Assembly: GCA_013399855.1 (NCBI GenBank)
Contig: VXAY01006832.1
Coordinates: forward strand, 1,524,499-1,588,498
Direction of reading: 5' to 3'
Length of the DNA: 64,000 bases
DNA from: Oxyruncus cristatus
Taxonomy: Eukaryota; Chordata; Aves; Passeriformes; Cotingidae
Positions 35,491-47,279 of the stretch are shown here, piece by piece. Made by a program: the position numbers and the translations under genes. Position 1 is the first letter of the stretch. Every line of letters starts with the position of its first letter. The notes beneath the pieces are model-generated. The model did no database searches. It had not been told where the DNA came from and was given only the letters and a program-made list of their open reading frames with translations.

Positions 35491-38400
35491 TGTTGACTCA
35501 CAAAATTGTTTGACAGACTTCTCTGGAGAAGCTGTTGTATCTAATGGGAAATTGCTTGTCCCTTTAATTTAAGGTTGAAGCTTTATTTTTAGGTTCCACT
35601 AAAATGTGCCTCTTCCCACATGCTAAATTTAGACAAATTTAATTGTCAATTTTTCTGGTAGTCTAGAATGCTGGAGATTTTTTGTTTGTTTTTCCTTTTA
35701 AGTTTGAGGCAAAATATATATACACAAATTAAATGAATGAGATTTGGTTTTCATATTGCTTTTGTAACTTGTGATAAGAAGACACTTTGGCCTAAGAATG
35801 AAGCTTATTTTTGGCGTAGGGGGGGAACTTCTTTCAAGACATGGAAAATAGGCATATTTATTTCAAAATGTTTTAGGAGCAGATTTAGAGCTGAAACCTG
35901 AACACCTGTTGTCGGGCTTATACTAATCACCTGTGAACTTATCAGCAGGGTGACAGAGCACTGTGTTGTGATGCTCGTGTTCTTAAAAGACCCGCTTCAT
36001 TTTCACAGGGACTGCTGAGGCAGTGGTGGAAATTTGGAGGCTCCTGCCACTCTTTTGCAACACATTCTGTGGTGGCAGATCCGCTGCACAGTCCCTGCTG
36101 TTGCAGCGTTTTATCTTCACCTTGTGCTTTCTGTGCCTCAGCCCCTGTGTGGAGCCTTCACAGGAGTGGGGACTCTGACAAATCCCACGCAAGGAAGGCT
36201 CTGCCTCAGCAGCACTCACTGCCTGTGCAAATGTAGAATCACCTTCTGAAGAGTACAATCTGTGTGCTTTCCCCTTTTTTCCCAGCTGCTTTTCCTAGTG
36301 TCCTTCAGGCTTATGATCCCTCATGTTTCTCAGTACTAGGGGGCATTCATGTCCCATAATAAGAAGCTGCCAACTCAACTTGCTAAGAGGTTACATTTTC
36401 TCCTGTAGTCAGTGAAATATTTCAAGAATGTTTCAGACTTCAATGTAGGTTAAGGAAATATTCTTTAGAAGTTTTACAAGGAATGTAAGTGCCTATGGCT
36501 TGTCTGCCTTTAAACTCCGTACACGTGTGTTACCATTACATCCAAGATAAAAAGTTTTCTGTTAAAGCAGGGGTTATATTTTTAGATACAAAGATGAAGT
36601 GATCTCATCCTCGACTTGAGATTTTTTTGTAGTCATTGAATAAAGCAAAAATCAAGGCTGTTGTATTCACCTTTCTGCATGTTTTGTTTTGTTGTGAGCT
36701 TTTTTGAAGTGTGGCCTGGATTTTTTGTTTCCCAGTCCTACCAAAATTTTAATTTGCTTTTTTAAGTTAGATTGCAGTGTTCTCTCAAATCACCTTCCAG
36801 AAAAAGGTTTAGTTAGATAGCAGCTCTTCAGAGAGCACCGGTGTGTGGCAGTGGTGTCTGTGGAGGGAGGGAGTGGCAGGGTGGGAGGGATGGTCTGCTT
36901 TTCTTTTGAGCTAGTGTTAGTCCTTGCCATATTTCCATCAAATGTGATGATTGGAGCTGCTGTGCAAAAGTAAGTGGTGTCCACCTATTGCAAGACCAGT
37001 GGCAGAATGAGGGTTTGCTGCTGCTGAAAACCACAGGTGGAATATTGTAAGGCCATCACCTTGGTAGCCTTTAAAAGAAACACACAGTAATAACACAAGC
37101 TTTGTTTTCTATAGAATGCACGAAAAACTATCAGAAGCCCTGGGAGTGACGTGACAAACACATGATGAGATTAGTATTATGTTCAGAAGAAGGGCAAAAA
37201 AATACATTCCCTCAGGAAAATTGGAGTTGCATAGTGTGAGATTGTAATTCAGCCATGAAAAAGCAGAGCCAAGTAGGAATTTTCTGCTCTCATTGAGTAG
37301 GGCTCTCCAGATCTTTTCTCTGGTTTCAGGCTCAGACATATGGTTATTATGCTGACTCACTTGGTAGTCGCATGATGTGAGGCCTGTTAACATGAACCCA
37401 GACTTGTACAAACACCTGAGTTTTTCTTTAAGGACGGGGGAACTTGGGACATAGAAGTTGGTAACAACAAAGCACCAACTGTAGAATGGAAGTGTAGAGT
37501 TGGGTGGGCAAGGTCAGAAGAATAATCTTCGTTCTCGTGTACGAATTAGGGCAAAAAGAGAGAAAAATGTTGGAAATAGAACACTGGGAATTGTATTTTT
37601 GAGAAGAGGAGCAGTTTTTTTATGGTATTCCAGTGAAGAGCATAAAGTAAATCTTACTTGGAGTACTTGCATCAACCATAGCAGCAGGGAGGTGTTTGGA
37701 GTGCAGTCTGAGAAATTTGGGAAATTCACCCCCGAACTAGGGGTTTGAAGGTTTCACACCTGAACAGCTGGAAAAAAAAGCACATCCCACATCAAGGCTT
37801 TGCGGGAGTTAATTTCAGTCTTTGACTTGCCATTGAGTTAGTTATAATGGTTTTGAAAAGAGTTAATAAATCATACGGTTTTTCCTGCTAATGAAAGCTA
37901 AACACATAATTAGTGTCAGTGGGAAACAATATGTAGATTTTATTGATATGGTAACTTTTTTTGAAGAAGTACTTCATAGTGGAGTAATACTGTTTCTGTG
38001 AAATACCAGGCCTCACAGGAGGTGATCTGGTGCTTTGAAGTAAACTGAATTCTTAACCAGGTGTGCTTATAACTGAACTGGTTTGGTCTGAAATGAATCT
38101 TGTCAAAACCCAACCATTTTAATGCAAATCATCGCAGGAATCGAGGGAAAAAGAATAATATTCAGGTTTTGGAAATATTTTTATTAAGACTATGATAAAG
38201 ATTCAGCCCCTGCATGACTCCCTGCATAACTGAGAAATTTGTGATACACCTTCCAGCCCCCTGCCACACACAGGCCTGTGCAACACTTTGAGATGTATAA
38301 AATCCTCATGCTGCACAGGGGTATTTAACTATTCCGCCACATCAGGGCTGATCCAAAAATGCACAATAGTGCATTTTACCAGCCAGCACCGTGCTCTGAG

Positions 38401-38639
38401 TTTTAGGATGTGACATCAGGTGGGTTTTGCTTTGGACTTTACCCATTAACCTCCCTCTGGGTGAGGACTGCCAGTGGTTTAGTGGGATTCAGGGCGTGCA
38501 GGAATGACATGGAGGGCAGGAGAGCCGCTGTTGGAGGTGAGGGTTTTAAGGGCAGTGGACAGCAAACAAAAATCAAGTGATATTTGCAGTTATAGTAGTC
38601 AGACACTGTTAGATAACATGGCCAACTCCAGCCAAGCAG
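35491..38639. other. Non-coding interval
   Basis: Ordinary AT-rich sequence. No recognised gene or repeat apart from short T-runs. A 91-codon minus-strand frame (35983-36258) and a 100-codon one (37109-37411) have no family I know. Confidence 0.45.
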
Positions 38640-39510
38640 AAATGATAGGATCATACAAAAATAGGACTGGAGATGACTTTAGGAGGGACTGTGGTTCGTT
38701 TCTTGCCTGAGGACAAGATGCACTCTCCTTAGTGGCACTGGCATCAGGTATTTGGCTAAGCCATTTTTAAAGGCCTCCAGTGATGGTCAGTCTGTGAAAC
38801 CTCTGTCCTACCTGCCCAAGTCATTCTCTGTCATTACAGAGTATTTCAGAATCTCAGCCTTTACGTTGGTTTGTGCAGTTACACTTGCGTGCTGTTGCTG
38901 ACTTAATGATTACATGAATATGAATAAAGCTCGTTTCTTTTTCCTCTCCGCAGTTGGAACTGTGTTATCTTATCCCATCCCCTTCCTCCTCTACCGCATC
39001 GACTCCTCTTTAGACTAAACAATCGAGGTTTTTTTCAGTCTGGTTTTATGTAGGTCATGTTTCCTCTGAATATCTTTGTGGTGCTCTTCGGGGCCTTGTC
39101 TGGCTTTCCTCATTCTTGAAGTGCAGCACTGCAAACGGTGCAGAACTGTGACTGAGCAGAGTTGGAAGGATTATTTCAGTCTGTTTTCTTGTTTATACAG
39201 CCCTACATAAATATAAACATAGTATATATTTAGCGAGTGAGGAACAGCATGATATTGTTGATTCATGTGCAGCCTGTGATCTGCCGCAGCCAACAGCTTT
39301 TTTTTTTTTACTGCAGAATTACTTGTTTCTCATCTGTTTGTGTGCAGTTGAGTATTTTTGCATAAAGGAAAAAACGTTGCCCTTTATCTCACTGTCGTGA
39401 GATTCTTTTTTTCAGAAACATTTTGCCCATATGTCAAATTTATTTTAATCTGAAACCTGTCCTGTAGTGCACTGCCTTCTCATCTTGATGTTGTTTCTAG
39501 ATTTAAATAC
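38640..39510 (-). mobile_element. Ancient CR1-type LINE remnant, antisense
   Basis: Read on the plus strand, the text follows the reverse complement of old CR1 families for about 870 bases. Landmarks are AGGCCTCCAGTGATGGTCAG at 38770-38789, CTCCTCTTTAGACTAAACAA at 39003-39022, GTAGGTCATGTTTCCTCTGA at 39050-39069, CTTGAAGTGCAGCACTGCAA at 39115-39134, then a GTTGATTCATGTGCAGCCTG segment at 39257-39276 and a CAAATTTATTTTAATCTG-like segment near 39440. The order matches 3' UTR, ORF2 C-terminus and the region downstream of the catalytic core. All frames are broken. It lies opposite to the similar-aged copy at 34640-35490. Confidence 0.75.
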
Positions 39511-39534
39511 TCCACATTTTAGTCTTTAAAATAC

Positions 39535-39625
39535 CAGAATAGTTTAGTTTGGAAGGTGGTTTGGTCCAACCCCTTGCTGCAGCTGCTCAGTGAGGGGCGT
39601 TTAGTGCACTAGATCCAGCGCACAT
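39535..39625 (-). mobile_element. Short, diverged CR1 3' end
   Basis: CAGAATAGTTTAGTTTGGAA followed by GGTCCAACCCCTTGCTGCAG, a TGCTCAGTGAGG segment and ACTAGATCCAG reproduces the antisense of the CR1 3' terminus used by avian CR1 subfamilies. Only about 90 bases are recognisable. It sits directly beside the ancient CR1 remnant ending near 39510. Confidence 0.65.
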
Positions 39626-40929
39626 GGCCTACACAATGCATTCTTGTGTTTGTGCTGTGATCCCTTTGAGGATTCTGGAAGTAGCTTTCTCCCTTTCTCC
39701 TGGACTTGTCTAGCTGGACTGTGCTTCACTAGCTTGGTCAGCCTGACCCTTCTGTTGTCAAATTGTTAGAATGTCAAATTGTGACAGTTTCAAAAAAACC
39801 CACTTTATTTTCTCAGTACGACTTCATGACTAAACAAAAGCTTTGGGTAGCCCATGTAACATTAACTGCCTCACACGAGGTTATTAATTTGGCTTTTCCT
39901 TTAAGCAGTTGGTAGTTACATATTTTCAGGGCATGGTTTTACTATTCTGAACATAAAGCCATTCCAGCTGCATCTACCACGAAGCTGGGAGCAGGCAGCT
40001 CCTTTCAGGCTGCCAGGCTTTGGCATTATGAGAAGAAATATCTACTATAGGTAGTAGTTGTTGCTATAAATCCCTTGTTTTGATCAAATGCCCATTAGTC
40101 AGAGGTAAATCAAGGGCTGCCTGATGCCTTTGGCTGAGTTTGGCCTTTGGGCGGTTGGTGCTTGTTCTGTGGGAGGTGTGTCAAAGGAGGGAGAGAGGAG
40201 CAGAGCTGTGATTAGGTGTGTTTTAGCTGGGCCAAGGCAGCAAGGAGAGGTTATGCAGTTTATACTCCAGGAATTGTTACCAAACAGAGTAGTGGCTGGA
40301 GAAGGGATTTGGCCATTTGTGCTGGGCTGGGCTGAGTCAGGGGCTGAGTGAGGATCAGGTCCTGAGTCTGTGAGAGACTGTGGGACAGGTTTTGATGGTG
40401 CTATTGGGCTAGATAAGCAAACTCTTTTAAAATCAGAATTAAAGATTTCTTTAACATAGACCAAGTTAGAGCTACTTAATGGATTAAACCAATGCCTACT
40501 GCTGGTTTTTTTTTTTGTTTGTTTGTTCGTTTTTGTTTGGGTTTTTTTGGTACGAAATGTTCTGTGTACGAAACATGCGAAAGGAGCTTAATGGAAAGTT
40601 TGATTTTTTTTATATTTTTTTTTTAATAAGGTGTGATTCATCTTTGCTATTCTCTAGTCTAATTAAAGATTTAAAAGCCACCACAGAATACAAAATGGTA
40701 AGATCGTTCTGCAGTTGTATAATTTTGTAGCAGCTTAAAAAGCATCGTTTCCAGTTCTTACCCTTTAAGTAAAGTATTTGGCTGAGTAGGATTATCCTGT
40801 GCTGCCCCATGGTATGGCCTGCAGTGCTTATACTCTGCTCAGGCCAAATTCCCTGATAACACTGCTGCCCTAGTCTTATGTGGAAGTCCAGTGGACTTGA
40901 TGGAAAAGCTTTTCAGTAACTTGGGAAGT

Positions 40930-41145
40930 TTTGGATGAAGCCCAAAAAGCACAGCCCTTAATCGCGTACGTTCCCGTGTGCTCAGAACAAATGGGTGTTT
41001 TGCCTTTCGGGAAACTTGGTGAGTTCTTGGCGATGCGAGGTGATAAATGCTGCCTCGTTACCGGTGATTTCACTGCGAAACAGAAGGCAGAGCCATCAAG
41101 ACCTTTAACAGTAACACCTGCAGATTTAGCCAAGCTTACTTATTG
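40930..41145. promoter_or_regulatory. CpG-retaining segment open on both strands
   Basis: Ten CpGs fall within 115 bases (40963, 40965, 40969, 40975, 41008, 41031, 41036, 41056, 41062, 41076), against a CpG-poor background. A plus-strand frame runs 40931-41146 (71 codons) with a mixed, non-repetitive composition, and a minus-strand frame runs 40876-41133 (85 codons). A strong donor-like word G|GTGAGT lies at 41019 on the plus strand, but I see no good acceptor upstream. It is either a conserved regulatory element or an unrecognised exon or old retrocopy. No family was recognised. Confidence 0.3.
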
Positions 41146-41555
41146 ATGTGTTTTGGGTTGGGGGAGAAATGCTGAGGAGAGAAAAGCCAAGTGTTCTGGG
41201 GAAATTATTAGTTTTTACAGCGCGTATCTTTCTTTAAAAGGCTTTTCTGAGAATTTAGTTGTGCTGTGTGTGTGTAGTGTTCTGTTCTAGCGTGGTCTTT
41301 TAAGAGGTTCTTTCTTCCTAATAGTAAAATACAAAATGTGGCAGAGGAGGACATCAGTCCTTGTAAGTGAAAAGTTTTTAAACGGCTGAGTGGGCAAAAG
41401 AGCTGGAAAACAATTTTCCTTTTTTTTTTTTCTCTTTTTTTTTTTTTTTCTGTTGTAGATAGTGTTTATCATTCCCCCAACCAGAGAGCCTTTCCACAGA
41501 CACCGTAACAAAAAGCCCTAATAATATTTTTAAAGCAGATTAGAAATAATCTTCC

Positions 41556-41792
41556 CGCCTGACCTTGCCTGGGTGACCTCGTGGTTTGTTGCTTTTCCAG
41601 TTGGGCGCTGCATCATCAAAGCGGCGTTTTTCTGCTGCTTAATATGGTGGAGGTGAAGTGGCATCGTGCCTTTATCTGTGCTTCATCACCGGGGAGAGGA
41701 GGGAGCCTGCCTGCTTTGTGTGCGACACTTTGGGAGAGCAATGTCACCGGGATAATGATATGCTCAATGACACTGCAGCAGGCTGGCTGGCG
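41556..41792. promoter_or_regulatory. CpG-retaining segment, candidate regulatory element
   Basis: Ten CpGs over 237 bases (41556, 41580, 41606, 41622, 41625, 41665, 41690, 41723, 41748, 41791), unlike the surrounding kilobases. No repeat signature. It contains a TAATATGGTGG and CATCATCAAAG type text and is followed by AT-rich sequence with several TAATTA-type words. Function is inferred. Confidence 0.25.
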
Positions 41793-42391
41793 CAAAAGGG
41801 GGGAAAAAATGCAGTACAGAGCATCCGAGAAAAAACCCAACTTCTTTTGGTTTAATTTAATAGGAACTCAGTGTATAAGTATTTAGTGTGATTCCCTTGT
41901 TTACCAAGTAATTATAGCTTTAAAATCTGTTTGGGTTAGCATTTAGCTTCTCTCCATCCAAGGGGATCATAATATTGATGGAATATGTATTAGCCTGTTC
42001 TTGTGAGCAAAAGTAATTAAAAATATATCTTTATTATTCTCGGTGTGATAGCAACCTATAATAAATTTTGAAATGAGCTGTTCAAACAAAATATCAAGTA
42101 ATGTGCTTCTCTTCGTTTGCATATAGAAAATGAAGTCAAACCTCCTTAGTTTTACAAGGTTTTAATTAAATTAGGAGCTTCTGAAATGACATAAATTACA
42201 GAAGTGAAGCATGAATGGTTTAGTACTGGGAAAAATGTCTTGACTCCAAAATTTAAACAGTATAACACAAACATTAAAGTGGCCTTCAACAATGACTTGA
42301 GGATTAGAACTCTGGATATCAAGAATTAAAGGATTTTAAAGGAATAATCTTTCTGTTTTGATTATTACAAGCTAGTACTGATATATTTGAC

Positions 42392-42416
42392 CTAAAGGAA
42401 AAGCTTTTTCCTTTAG
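42392..42416. repeat. Near-perfect 25-base palindrome
   Basis: CTAAAGGAAAAG (42392-42403) is followed at once by CTTTTTCCTTTAG (42404-42416), its reverse complement with one extra T. As RNA it would form a tight stem with no real loop. Confidence 0.7.
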
Positions 42417-43939
42417 CTACTCTGCCATCTAATAGCTTTTATTGTTGTTCTCATTAGAAAGAGAATGTCTGTAAATGGGGGCTTGAATGTTTGCTTTTTT
42501 TCTTGTTTGGCTGTGGCAACACTGGCAGATAGATACAGAAAAGTAATTATTATTCCAGCCTAATAGTACAAGCTTGTTTTTAATGCACACACTTTCTAGG
42601 TTGCAGTAGATGAAGATTTATAGTCTTAAATGCTGTAAATCATCTTTTGAGGCTTCAAACATTATACATAGACAAACCAGAAAACTACTTAATACTGTTC
42701 TAACAGGGAGAGTAGTTGAAGTGATAAGGTAGATTCATAGATAATTCTTACCTTTCTAAGGTCCTATAATATATGGAATCTTGATGTTATTAAACTGACA
42801 GTTATTGTTTTACAATAACTTTTATATTAGTCTTTCTGAAGGGAAGGATTTTATTACCCCACCTCTGCATAGTCAGACATACGGGAGAAAATTCTAAGTA
42901 TAAATTCTAATGAATTTTTATTTATTTTTTTTTTTTAATCTGGAGAAATACATGAGGCCAGTTTCTGGACGTTAAAACTGAATGAGAACTTGACACTGTT
43001 CAGAATTGTAACTCAAGTCTGAGCAAACAAAGTGTGCAGTGTTCCAGAAGTCATGATAAGTTGCCAAATATTTTTACTTCTGTGGTCCTCCTGGTTTTTG
43101 TGTTGTTACTACTACTAATATTGTTACTACCTTTTCCAAGTGCTTTCTGTAAATATACATAGACACAGAAATATTTAAAAGGATAGTGGTTTTGTTGTAC
43201 GAAGAACATACTGAATAATGTTTATTCAAGAAGGACTTTGTTTAAGGTTAATGTTTTTTACAAAACTAATACTGACAAATCATTTCAGTATCTCGTATTT
43301 CTGCAACTACAGTAATTGGTAAAATGCTCCAAAGAAAATAAAATTAGGAAATGACATTGTACATGACTCGGCTGTTTCTTTTTTTTTCCCTCTCCCTTTT
43401 CCTCCCAAGTAAACGCTTAAGATGTCATTGTTGATGCCTCTTTCTGTACTTGGCCTTCCAAAAAACCCTGACCTTGAACGTCAGATATTTTCTGTGCTTT
43501 GCCTAATACGAAAGCGGTTTGGAATATAATCCAAGTAAGGACACTTCCAGCATAAACCTGATTCAGTGTCATAGTTATGAATTTATTTCAAGTATAGATC
43601 AAGATAAAACCAGCTTGAGCTTAAGCTCGGTTTTGACTGGCCATGACCAAAAATGAATGAGTCTCCTTTGGTCATTCATCCGTGGGGGTTGGATTGAGGA
43701 GGTGACAGCGAAGGTTCCCCTGGGCCAAGCGCAGCCAGTGTCGTACTTCACTCTCTTAGCAGCCAGTCCCTCATCTTGCAAACGGTGACCCAAAGCGATA
43801 AAGACTTTTGAGTGGATTCACAACTGAGCCTTTGTGTTAGTTGTTTGTTTGTTTTGGAAAGGGCTTTTTTTGGGCGTTTTTGTTTCCCATGAAGGGGAGT
43901 GTTGTTGATGGAAAAAAAAAAAACACCTCAAATCACAAA

Positions 43940-44135
43940 ACCTTTCGCCTGAATGCCGTAAGAGTTAATAAAGTAGTAATTGTTTCGAGGGAGGCAACAG
44001 TTAAAAAACATCCTTAGCTTTTTTGTCGTTTCTCTTTTCATTCTCTTTTCTCCCTTGGTAGGAGGTGGCAGAGACACGGCCATTTAATTGTTGTATTTAC
44101 CGATTATGCAGTACCCGGAGAGGAGGAGCGCTCAG
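43940..44135. promoter_or_regulatory. CpG-retaining segment, candidate regulatory element
   Basis: Eight CpGs between 43946 and 44130 (43946, 43957, 43986, 44027, 44077, 44101, 44115, 44129) sit in otherwise CpG-poor sequence. The segment includes CATTTAATTG at 44081-44090 and is followed to about 44700 by repeat-free AT-rich text with many homeodomain-like ATTA cores. Regulatory function is inferred. Confidence 0.28.
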
Positions 44136-45819
44136 TAACTCTTGCTTATTCTGTGCTTCCCCCTCCTCTGCCCCCCATAATGATATTCAGGCTGTGAAGG
44201 GGTTGAAATATCAACCTCATATCTGAAGACAAATTTACATTTCACTCCAAACACCTTAATTTAATGAAGGTATTATGCTGTTGGTGGGTACTTAATTATG
44301 CTAGAGGCAGAGCTGAGATTTAATACTGTTCCACATGCAGGGAAGATTTACTAGTAGCTTATTTTCAGAAGTCCTCTAAAAGACTAATACTTATGCAGTC
44401 TACTCTTGTTTTTTAAAGCAGATTGGAGCAACCCAAGCTTTCATAAATAAAATTTCATTTTAATTGCTCGGTGAAGATAATATATGTCTTTTTGGATTAC
44501 GGGTTTTCGAGGAGGTATCTGGATTAGCTGGCCTTGCAGCAACGATCAATGCAACATTTACTGCCCTCAGCATCTAAACCTCCATGATTTACATGTAACA
44601 ACTGTAATCATTCAGGACATGTAAAGCTGTATGTGCTCAACTTACATATAAATCAAGGCGACAATTTAAAAATTATTACAGAGCACACCTCTTGGTGTCT
44701 CGTGTAACAGTTCCTCTCTTGCACACAGAAACCTGCCTGTTCAGTCTTAACTTACCCTGTTCCTCGTAATAAACGAGGGTACAGTGCTCTGGGACAGCAC
44801 CTTCTCAGTTTTGAGTGGCAGCACAGTGAGTGCGTGGGGTAGAAGGTGAGGTGGCTGTTGTTCTTAGGGCGGTCACTGCAATGGGAGCTTTCCGAGAGAG
44901 ACTGAGACTCCAGGGAAATTCCCAGACTTCAAACAAGCTTGTGTTTATGTGCACCTGCCAGGCAGTCTCTCTGATAACAGTGAAAAGCCATCAGTAATTG
45001 CAAATATTAGTCAAGCAAGCCTGAGCTGTGTTATCCCATGGCCGTGGCGGTTGCTCAGTTTGGAATGTCCAGGCTCAGGAGGGAGCGGGGCCAAAGTGGG
45101 TGTCACTGCTCTGCCACAGCAGACGTGTCTCCTGCTGATCAAGCCCAGCTTCTCTCTCTTTATGGGTTAGAGTGAGTCTGTTCTGGCACAGAGCTGGATG
45201 TTCCCAGGGTTGGTCCGTTCCACCCCCTGGCAGCCTCAGGCCCAGCCAGCTCAGACCTTCAGGTAGTTGCAGGCTGGATGCTGTCATGGATTTCCTGTGT
45301 TGACACACCTATGCCAAGGTTATGTTACTTCTGGCACTAAATGAAGCTGTCTTGAGGCAGGTCTGGGACCAGGGCGAACAGAATGGGTTAGAATAGGCCA
45401 CAGTACACTGATTAAATTTACACAGGACAGTGATGTGAAAATATAAACTGGAATGCTAATGGTAAATGTATTAGTAAGATTTATTGATGACATAGAGGCA
45501 GTGTAACTGAGAACTCAGTGAAGCAAAACTTGATGTGATTAATAACAGTTAGTAATTTTATCTTAATTAAACCCAACAATTTCTGCCCAATGCATCAAGA
45601 TATTATATTGGGTTGTTGGGTTTTTTGCAGCACACTCTGCTACCGCTCCTCTGTTGGCCAGGGAGTGCTCCTCTGTTGGCCTGTTTGTTTTGTTTTATCC
45701 AATTAAACTTGACCAAACTGTTAGTTCAGTTCGGGCTTTTTCTAATGAAGCCTTTAAAAAAAAATCCGCTGCCATTTTGGGGGGTACATTTTTTATTCAA
45801 AGCTATCATCTCATTTAAA

Positions 45820-45855
45820 TGTGCGACGGTTTCACGCCGGGTAACTTTCCCGGTG
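45820..45855. promoter_or_regulatory. Tight CpG cluster, candidate regulatory element
   Basis: Five CpGs in 28 bases (45824, 45827, 45835, 45838, 45851), including ACGCCGGG and a TCCCGGTG word. Its flanks are AT-rich. Function is unknown. Confidence 0.22.
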
Positions 45856-46389
45856 CTAATTCCTTATCACAGAACCTAAATATGACAGTTCCTGAGTTCT
45901 AGAGATGTCCTGTTTCTTGTCACTGGGCAAGAGAATTAGGCTGAGTGACTTCAGCTGGGGAAACATCTGCTGTAGTTTTGAGCTGATTGCTGGCTTTTGG
46001 CTAACCTCAGCTGTAAATCATTCGGTAGTTAAAAGAATCTGTTCTGGATATTTAGAGCAGAAGTCCTTACACAAGCACCAAGTCCCAAAGCAGAGATTTT
46101 TTTAAAAGGTGAGAAAACTTTCTGGCAGTTTCACGTATGTTTCACTGTTATTTGAACTTTTTGCATTTAGGGGATTTTTTGGCACAGCTGAGCAACAACC
46201 CTTCCCAGAGCACAGTGACTTTGGTACAGCGAGTGAGATGTTATTTGGGCTGCACACCTCCTGCTTAAAAACACATTTACTTTTTGTCTTCTACCGGTTG
46301 TGGAAGGAAATAATTATCCTAAACGTTTGGCTGTTGCTCCAAAGCAGAAGGGATGTGCTGTGTGTTCCAGTTAAAAGGAGCCCTGTAGC

Positions 46390-46460
46390 AAAACGCGTTA
46401 GTCCCAGGCAGAGGTGTCATTATTCTGCGGGAACAGTAATCGAGATAATGAGTGGCCGAG
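46390..46460. promoter_or_regulatory. CpG cluster inside a long open frame
   Basis: Five CpGs in 64 bases (46394, 46396, 46428, 46441, 46457), starting at ACGCGT. It lies within a plus-strand frame open from 46109 to 46552 that shows no recognised domain. A conserved element is more likely than an exon, since no paired splice signals were seen. Confidence 0.2.
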
Positions 46461-47227
46461 GACAGTGGACAATGGAGAGTGAAACATGTCCTGTCAGTGC
46501 TCTGCCACTGGAGTCCGGGCATGCTTTGCATTTAGAAAGTGCTGCAAAATAGCAGGGACGTGGCTGTTCTGTGCAGAAAGAGTAGAAGGCAATGAAGTAT
46601 TTTTAAGCCTGATTTAATGCTTTTGCCATAATAACCAAAAGACTTAAGCAAACAGCTTTGGTGCTTAATTCTTTCTTTGTTTTGAGACAAGCAGTTGTTG
46701 TTTCTGGGCTTCCAGCGCATTTTACTTTGAAACAAAAGAAATTAAAATCCGAAAGAGACTTAGTCTGGTGTGCTTTTCTTTCCCATGAAGTATATCCCTT
46801 ATGTAAACAGCTTAGGTGAGGAGCATGTTATATTGGAGTTGGGACTTCAAAAATTACACTGGAGAAGTGGCACGGCTCAAAAACAATATTATGTACATGA
46901 TCAGCCTCGTAAACAGTGAGTTCAGGATTCTGACTGTGTTGCAGTTGTTGTGAAATCAGGACTGCAGAGGAGTAGGAGAAGAAAAGATACCAGCATGTAG
47001 AGGGAATGGTGCTCAGAGCATGGATCTGGTGAGTTTGGAACAAAGGGAAAGGTGGTCAATAAGATGAAGGTGGAGAGTAGCCAGGCGCTTATTTTGCAAA
47101 CTAGGAGGTTGTGTCCTTTGCCAACCATGCATATTATCTACAAATCTGGGAAAATATGGGAATGGAAGGACTTTCACAGGTCACAAAAAGGTAGATGAAA
47201 GCGCTGAAATAATCCTGACCTTAAAAC

Positions 47228-47279
47228 TGTTTTGTTGTTGTTGGTTGGTTTTGGTTTGGTTTTTTGTTGTTTTTTTTTT
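47228..47279 (+). repeat. 52-base T/G-only tract
   Basis: Every base is T or G, in TTG, TTGG and TTTG units, ending in a T-run. On the minus strand it is an A/C tract like that at 52518-52601. It could be a decayed poly-A tail or slippage-born low-complexity DNA. Confidence 0.8.

Noticed and set aside
40099..40464. 121-codon minus-strand frame in a GC-richer patch, considered as an LTR or exon
   Set aside because: No terminal TG/CA with target duplication, no polyadenylation layout, and no recognised protein.
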